Source of the DNA: Pontibacter akesuensis
GTDB taxonomy: Bacteria; Bacteroidota; Bacteroidia; Cytophagales; Hymenobacteraceae
Assembly: GCF_001611675.1 (NCBI RefSeq)
Contig: NZ_CP014766.1
Location: forward strand, 1,488,001 to 1,552,000
Direction of reading: 5' to 3'
DNA: 64,000 nt
Under the pieces are notes generated by a model. It made no database searches, was not told the origin of the DNA, and worked only from the letters and a program-made list of their open reading frames with translations. Positions 59,773-64,000 of this stretch are shown piece after piece. The translations under genes and the position numbers were made by a program. Position 1 is the stretch's first letter. Each line of letters starts with the position of its first letter.

Positions 59773-62274
59773 TTAGCGTATCTGCTGCCCGATGATGAAG
59801 TGGAACATGCCCCTATCGGCGTTTCTTCCGGTAGATCCAGGCAGCGTATCCAATCTCCAGCCATAGTCAAACCCGAGCAAGCCAAAAGCCGACATGAAGA
59901 TTCTGGCACCGACACCCACCGAACGGTATAACTTGAATGGGTTATAGTCTTTATAGTTGCCAAAGTTGTTACCAGCCTCTAAAAATGCCAGACCATAGAT
60001 GGTAGCAGCCGGGTTAGGCGAAATTAACTGACGGGCTTCCACTACAAACTTGTTGTAAGCAATTCCACCCGCATTCAGCAAGGTTCCATTGTTTGTGTTA
60101 ATTACCGACTCGTCATCATAACCTCTTAGGCCGATGTACTCGGTACCAACAAACACGTTTCCGCCACCAAGACCTGCACCACCCAGTTTAAATCTCTCAA
60201 ATGGTCCGATCTCACTGTCTTTGCTATAAGTGCCCAGGAAACCAAAGTGCGCTCTTGTATTGATAACCAAATTCCCTGCCACATTTATGAAGTAAGAGGC
60301 ATCGAACATAAATTTGTTGAATTCGATGTACTCAAAGTCATCGCCACGATCAGAAAGCAGCGAGTACGGCGGTGTCAGGTTAACACTAAGTGTGAAAGAA
60401 GAACCGCGTCTCGGGAAGGTTGGGTTATCTATACTTGATCGTCCCAGGGTGTTCACCACAGAAATACTGTTTGATATACCGTTACTGAAGCCAGAGAACA
60501 GCGCGTAATTCTCCAATCTGTAGCGGCTGTAGGACAGCGAGTGGTTCATGTAGAAGTAGTTGTCCGGCCAGTTCAGGCGGCGGCCCAGGCTAATGGCACC
60601 ACCGTTTACATTCAGCAGGCTCTCCGCTCCATCCTGCGATTGCTGCTGGAGCTGCCCTCTTCTATAAATGGTCTTGAACAAGCTGACAGTAAGCGAGTTT
60701 GCCTTACGGCCTCCCAGCCAAGGCTCCGTGAACGAGAAGGAGTAAGACTGGTAGTATTTACCGTTTGCCTGTATATTCAGGTTCAGGCGCTGTCCGTCGC
60801 CGGTAGGAATTGGTTTCCACTCCGACAAGTTTAACATTTTCCGGGTCGAGAAGTTGTTCAGCGTTAAGCCCACAGTACCTACGGCACCGATCGGGCCACC
60901 CCAACCACCCGAAAGGCTGATCTGGTCATTAGGGCGCTCCACTACGCTATAAGCAATGTCTACCGTTCCATCCGCCGGATTAGGGATTGGGTTCAGGCCA
61001 ATTGTCTCAGGGTCGAAGTAACCCAAGGCTGCCAATTCGTTTCTTGTTCTGATTAAGTCGTCGCGGCTATACTTCTGGCCAGGCAGCGTACGGATTTCAC
61101 GCAGAATCACGTGGTCGCTTGTTTTATCATTACCAGAAATCAATATCTGGTTAATTGTCGCCTGCGTTCCTTCAAACACACGCATCTCAATGTCGATGGA
61201 GTCTCCCTCCACACGCACCTCTACCGGCTCAATATTAGAGAAAAGGTAGCCATCGTTCTGGTACAAAGCGGAAACGTCTACGCCGGCAGGGTTGTAGGTG
61301 AGGCGCTTGGCCAATTCCTCCTGATCGTATACATCGCCTTTCTCAATGCCCAGCACGCGTGCCAGGTACTCATCATCGTATAGGTAATTTCCTGTCCAGG
61401 TGATATTGCGGTAGTAATACTGCTGACCTTCATCCACCGTCAGGATAATGCCCAGCCGGTCTTCGCTGATCTTGTAGACCGAATCAGATACGATTGTTGC
61501 ATCACGATAGCCTTGGGTGTTGTAGAAGGTAATTAAAGCTTCTTTGTCTTCTTCGAACTTGGTGCGGTTATACTTAGATGAAGTGAATATCTTGTAGAAC
61601 TTCTTCTCCTTGGTGTTCTTGAGCTGGCGCTTCAGCTTTTTATCCGTAAAAGCCTCGTTTCCTACTATCTCTATTTCGCCAACCTTTACTTTATCTCCCT
61701 TGTCCACGTTGATGTTCAGAACAACACTGTTCGGAAGTACTGAGTCAGGACGCTGTGTAATGTTCACCTTGGCATTCAGGAAGCTTTTCTCTATGTAATA
61801 CTCCCGCACCGCGTTTCTGGTGCTGCTAAGTATGGCATCAGTCACCAGGCGGCCTTTTTGCAATGGCACTTTTTCCCGTAAAGCATCCGCCTGTGACTTG
61901 TTTATACCTGAAAAGCGGAAGTTTGACAAGCGTGGGCTCTCAGTGAGGTTGAACGTCAGGAATATCACGTCTCCCTCGGTTCGGGCCGACACGTCCACAT
62001 CACCCAGGATGCCTTGGTCCCACAGGTTCTGTATGGCCCGGCTGATATCCTCGCCAGGCACGGTTATCATGTCCCCTTCCTTCAGGCCCGTAAGCGAGGT
62101 AAGCGCTATTGGCTCCAGAAACTTGGAACCACTGATCGCAATACCACCAATCCGGTACTGCTTCGGCTGCGAGTAATCGATCAGGGAGGATGACTGGGTA
62201 GGTCTGTTTACTACTTGAGAAGAGGCTGTGCCTGCAAAAAGCAGAAACACAAGCACCCAAAGGCATCTTGTCAT
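59773..62274 (-). CDS. bamA: outer membrane assembly factor BamA
   Basis: An 833-aa Omp85 protein, essential for folding outer membrane proteins. Signal peptide MTRCLWVLVFLLFAGTASSQ, then about five POTRA domains over about 40-430 (KQYRIGGIAISGSKFLEPIALTSLTGLKEGDMI; KVGEIEIVGNEAFTDKKLKRQLK), and a C-terminal 16-strand barrel with the conserved FLEAGNNFGNYKDYNPFKLYRSVGVGARIFMSAFGLLGFDYGWRLD and a final MFHFIIGQQIR. I give ATG 62274; a GTG at 62289 overlaps the uppS stop by four bases (GTGA) and is also possible. Confidence 0.94.
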   Translation of the reverse strand: MTRCLWVLVFLLFAGTASSQVVNRPTQSSSLIDYSQPKQYRIGGIAISGSKFLEPIALTSLTGLKEGDMITVPGEDISRAIQNLWDQGILGDVDVSARTEGDVIFLTFNLTESPRLSNFRFSGINKSQADALREKVPLQKGRLVTDAILSSTRNAVREYYIEKSFLNAKVNITQRPDSVLPNSVVLNINVDKGDKVKVGEIEIVGNEAFTDKKLKRQLKNTKEKKFYKIFTSSKYNRTKFEEDKEALITFYNTQGYRDATIVSDSVYKISEDRLGIILTVDEGQQYYYRNITWTGNYLYDDEYLARVLGIEKGDVYDQEELAKRLTYNPAGVDVSALYQNDGYLFSNIEPVEVRVEGDSIDIEMRVFEGTQATINQILISGNDKTSDHVILREIRTLPGQKYSRDDLIRTRNELAALGYFDPETIGLNPIPNPADGTVDIAYSVVERPNDQISLSGGWGGPIGAVGTVGLTLNNFSTRKMLNLSEWKPIPTGDGQRLNLNIQANGKYYQSYSFSFTEPWLGGRKANSLTVSLFKTIYRRGQLQQQSQDGAESLLNVNGGAISLGRRLNWPDNYFYMNHSLSYSRYRLENYALFSGFSNGISNSISVVNTLGRSSIDNPTFPRRGSSFTLSVNLTPPYSLLSDRGDDFEYIEFNKFMFDASYFINVAGNLVINTRAHFGFLGTYSKDSEIGPFERFKLGGAGLGGGNVFVGTEYIGLRGYDDESVINTNNGTLLNAGGIAYNKFVVEARQLISPNPAATIYGLAFLEAGNNFGNYKDYNPFKLYRSVGVGARIFMSAFGLLGFDYGWRLDTLPGSTGRNADRGMFHFIIGQQIR

Positions 62275-62285
62275 TAGTGTGTTTA

Positions 62286-63029
62286 TCACTTGCTTAGTTG
62301 TTCACTTGTCTTACCAAACCTGCGCTCTCGGTTTTGGAAGGAGATTATGGCTTCGTATAAATGCTCTTTCCTGAAGTCTGGCCAGAGCAACTCTGTTATG
62401 TATAATTCGGTATAAGCTAACTGCCAAAGCAGGAAATTACTGATGCGCATTTCGCCGCTTGTGCGAATAAGCAGCTCGGGGTCCGGGATGCCTGCCGTAG
62501 AAAGAAACTTGGCAAGAGTATCCTCGTTGATACTATCCGCGGCAAGTTCACCAGCCTCCACTTGCTTCGCCATGTGCTGCATGGCCTGTGTCAGGTCCCA
62601 GCGGCCGCTGTAGCTCAGTGCCAGCACCAGTGTCATGCGGGTGTTGTGCTTTGTCAGCTCGATTGCCTCCAGCAGTTCCCGCTGGCAGGCCTTCGGTAAA
62701 CTTGCGGTATCACCGATAGTTTGCAGACGTATGTTGTTCTTGTTGAGTGTTGCCGTCTCTTTGCGAATGGTAGATACTAGCAACGTCATCAGCGCCGACA
62801 CCTCTTCAGCCGGCCTTGACCAGTTCTCGGTAGAGAAAGCGTACATGGTGAGGTACTGCACACCCAACTCAGCAGCCGCCTCAACTGTATCGCGCACAGC
62901 TTTGATGGCGTTCTGATGGCCAAAAATACGCAATCCGCCCTTTCGCTTTGCCCAACGTCCGTTTCCGTCCATGATAACGGCAATGTGTGCTGGTAAATTG
63001 CCTAAGTCTACTCTCTCCTTCAGATTCAT
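62286..63029 (-). CDS. uppS: isoprenyl transferase (undecaprenyl diphosphate synthase)
   Basis: A 247-aa cis-prenyltransferase making the undecaprenyl carrier for cell wall and polysaccharide assembly. The start MNLKERVDLGNLPAHIAVIMDGNGRWAKRKGG contains the catalytic aspartate in MDGNGRWAK. Further motifs: YAFSTENWSRP, ALSYSGRWDL, and the C-terminal RTSGEMRISNFLLWQLAYTEL. The ATG at 63029 is preferred over seven upstream codons. It lies at the head of the bamA transcript, ending at the bamA start. Confidence 0.95.
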   Translation of the reverse strand: MNLKERVDLGNLPAHIAVIMDGNGRWAKRKGGLRIFGHQNAIKAVRDTVEAAAELGVQYLTMYAFSTENWSRPAEEVSALMTLLVSTIRKETATLNKNNIRLQTIGDTASLPKACQRELLEAIELTKHNTRMTLVLALSYSGRWDLTQAMQHMAKQVEAGELAADSINEDTLAKFLSTAGIPDPELLIRTSGEMRISNFLLWQLAYTELYITELLWPDFRKEHLYEAIISFQNRERRFGKTSEQLSK

Positions 63030-63088
63030 TAAAACACAATTTCCCCGCAAGTTACAAAAAGCAAGACAAAATCGTGAATCATTGCTGT

Positions 63089-63850
63089 TTAATCTAACAA
63101 ACCTGGCTTGCTCTTATAGGTAGGAGGGCAATTGATGCGGTAGAAAGTATAGGAAATGCTGACACCGTTGTAGAAATACCAGTCTTTGTCGTTCGGATTG
63201 GCCAGGTGCGCAGGCTCTTCTTCGGAGAGTTGATCTACATTATCAGTAAACAACTTGCGTGCGCCAAACTCAAGCCCTAGGTTCCAGTGCTTGCTAAGGG
63301 CGTACTTTAAACCAACGCCCACCGGCACAGCCACAGTAAGGGTGGTCTTAAACTCTTTGTTGACCAGGTTGCTCGTCACTTTGCTGTTGTAAAGCAACCC
63401 TGCTATTCCCACAAACACATATGGCGACAGGCGTGGCCGCTGTTTCATGTCATAATAGTCAAGAAAGTTATACTCCATTACGGCGGAGAGCTCCAGCAAA
63501 CTCAGGCGCAACTCGGCTGCCCGGTAGTTGTGGTACGGCAGTTCTTCATAGGCTTCGTCGCTAAACGTGTTGTCATCCGCAATACGGTGGCTACCCATAA
63601 GCCCACCACGAAGAGTGATGGCATTGGTCATATCCCGGCGGTAAAACACAGTCAGGGCTGGCTGGTTGTTCAGAAAACGGTAATTCGGAGAGAATTCGCC
63701 TTTATAGTTCGCACCTCCAATGCCTACACCTATTTCAGAGGTAGTTACCGGTGTATTGACCTGTGCGTTAGCAGAAGAGCTAAAAAAAACACTCCCTATT
63801 TGCATGATGAAACAAATAAGGAGCGCCTGTTTAAAAATCTTGGATGTCAT
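63089..63850 (-). CDS. DUF6089-type outer membrane protein
   Basis: A 253-aa exported protein with signal peptide SKIFKQALLICFIMQIGSVFFSSSANAQ. It begins VNTPVTTSEIGVGIGGANYKGEFSPNYRFLNNQPALTVFYRRDMTNAITLRGGLMGS and shows regular barrel-like strands (RLSPYVFVGIAGLLYN, LTVAVPVGVGLKYALSKHWNLGLEFGARKLFTD). The family is a Bacteroidota outer membrane barrel of unknown role, and it often lies upstream of uppS-bamA, as here. A second copy follows at the window edge. Confidence 0.85.
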   Translation of the reverse strand: MTSKIFKQALLICFIMQIGSVFFSSSANAQVNTPVTTSEIGVGIGGANYKGEFSPNYRFLNNQPALTVFYRRDMTNAITLRGGLMGSHRIADDNTFSDEAYEELPYHNYRAAELRLSLLELSAVMEYNFLDYYDMKQRPRLSPYVFVGIAGLLYNSKVTSNLVNKEFKTTLTVAVPVGVGLKYALSKHWNLGLEFGARKLFTDNVDQLSEEEPAHLANPNDKDWYFYNGVSISYTFYRINCPPTYKSKPGLLD

Positions 63851-63896
63851 GTAAGCTAGAGAAGTTTAGTTGAACAACGCCGCGTTGTCCGTTCTA

Positions 63897-64000
63897 TTAT
63901 CTAAACTTCGGACTTCTCACACGCGGTGCAAGAATATAATTTAATGAAATACCTGTTGTGATGTACCAGTCGTCATCAGAAGTATCACCTCGCTGATTGC
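63897..64000 (-). CDS. partial DUF6089-type protein, C-terminal end only
   Basis: The window ends inside this gene, whose 5' part lies beyond base 64000. The visible 33 codons end SDDDWYITTGISLNYILAP followed by RVRSPKFR and TAA at 63899-63897. The DDDWYITTGIS block aligns with DKDWYFYNGVSISY at the same place in the preceding DUF6089 gene, so it is very probably a tandem paralogue. Confidence 0.7.
   Translation of the reverse strand, partial: NQRGDTSDDDWYITTGISLNYILAPRVRSPKFR

Noticed and set aside
1..64000. tRNA or rRNA genes
   Set aside because: I scanned for T-loop (GGTTCGA-type) and ribosomal sequences and saw none, although by eye this cannot exclude a divergent tRNA.

Overview
The window looks like ordinary chromosome from a Bacteroidota bacterium, most likely Cytophagales (Hymenobacteraceae, Pontibacter-like). 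The lineage call is inference. It rests on gldB, gldD and gldE gliding genes, the mutY-ssb-gldE-gldD and HU-TPR-COX24-rng gene orders, paired OmpH genes beside bamA, a TonB/ExbB/ExbD/ExbD module with a PstS-like lipoprotein, TAnnTTTG promoter elements, and few Shine-Dalgarno sequences. I saw no rRNA, tRNA, CRISPR array, prophage, transposase or restriction system.

Layout. 1-6.7 kb: a small unknown gene, a group III truncated haemoglobin, an ECF sigma factor with a small partner, endonuclease III, an M28 peptidase, a dienelactone hydrolase-like protein and a Gfo/Idh/MocA oxidoreductase. 6.9-20.1 kb: a glycosyltransferase, gldB, an outer membrane protein, then a leftward HU/TPR/29-aa basic protein/RNase G block facing a rightward mutY-ssb-gldE-gldD block, followed by a broken HEPN-like gene and recG. 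20.1-32.1 kb: a thioesterase, a secreted protein of unknown function, a GT2 glycosyltransferase, and a leftward fatty-acid oxidation operon (marR, fadB-like, thiolase, acyl-CoA dehydrogenase) carrying an inserted four-helix-bundle gene; a fatty acyl-CoA ligase follows. 32.3-40.4 kb: an arginase-fold protein with a degraded metal site, an AT-rich lipoprotein gene, a cytochrome b5-like protein, a BadF-type sugar kinase with murQ, several unknown proteins, and an array of four small acidic lipoproteins. 40.5-49.5 kb: der, era, hemH, a LOG-family protein, cysteine desulfurase, phosphohexomutase and mazG. 50-57 kb: the ExbB/ExbD/TonB module. 57.3-64 kb: rluD, two ompH, bamA, uppS and two DUF6089-type genes, the last running off the window end.

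Most genes are housekeeping: DNA repair, envelope biogenesis, beta-oxidation, murein recycling and gliding. The accessory content is small: the HEPN-like gene split by a 16-bp tandem duplication, a repeat-flanked four-helix-bundle gene, an orphan lipoprotein, the four-lipoprotein array, heptanucleotide repeats, a REP-like 25-mer and G/C-rich palindromes. A short word, TATACTT/AAGTATA, recurs far more often than chance predicts, in genes and between them. I did not find a clear new multi-gene defence or metabolic system. The best leads are that word, the lipoprotein array, the four-helix-bundle unit and the degenerate arginase-fold protein.
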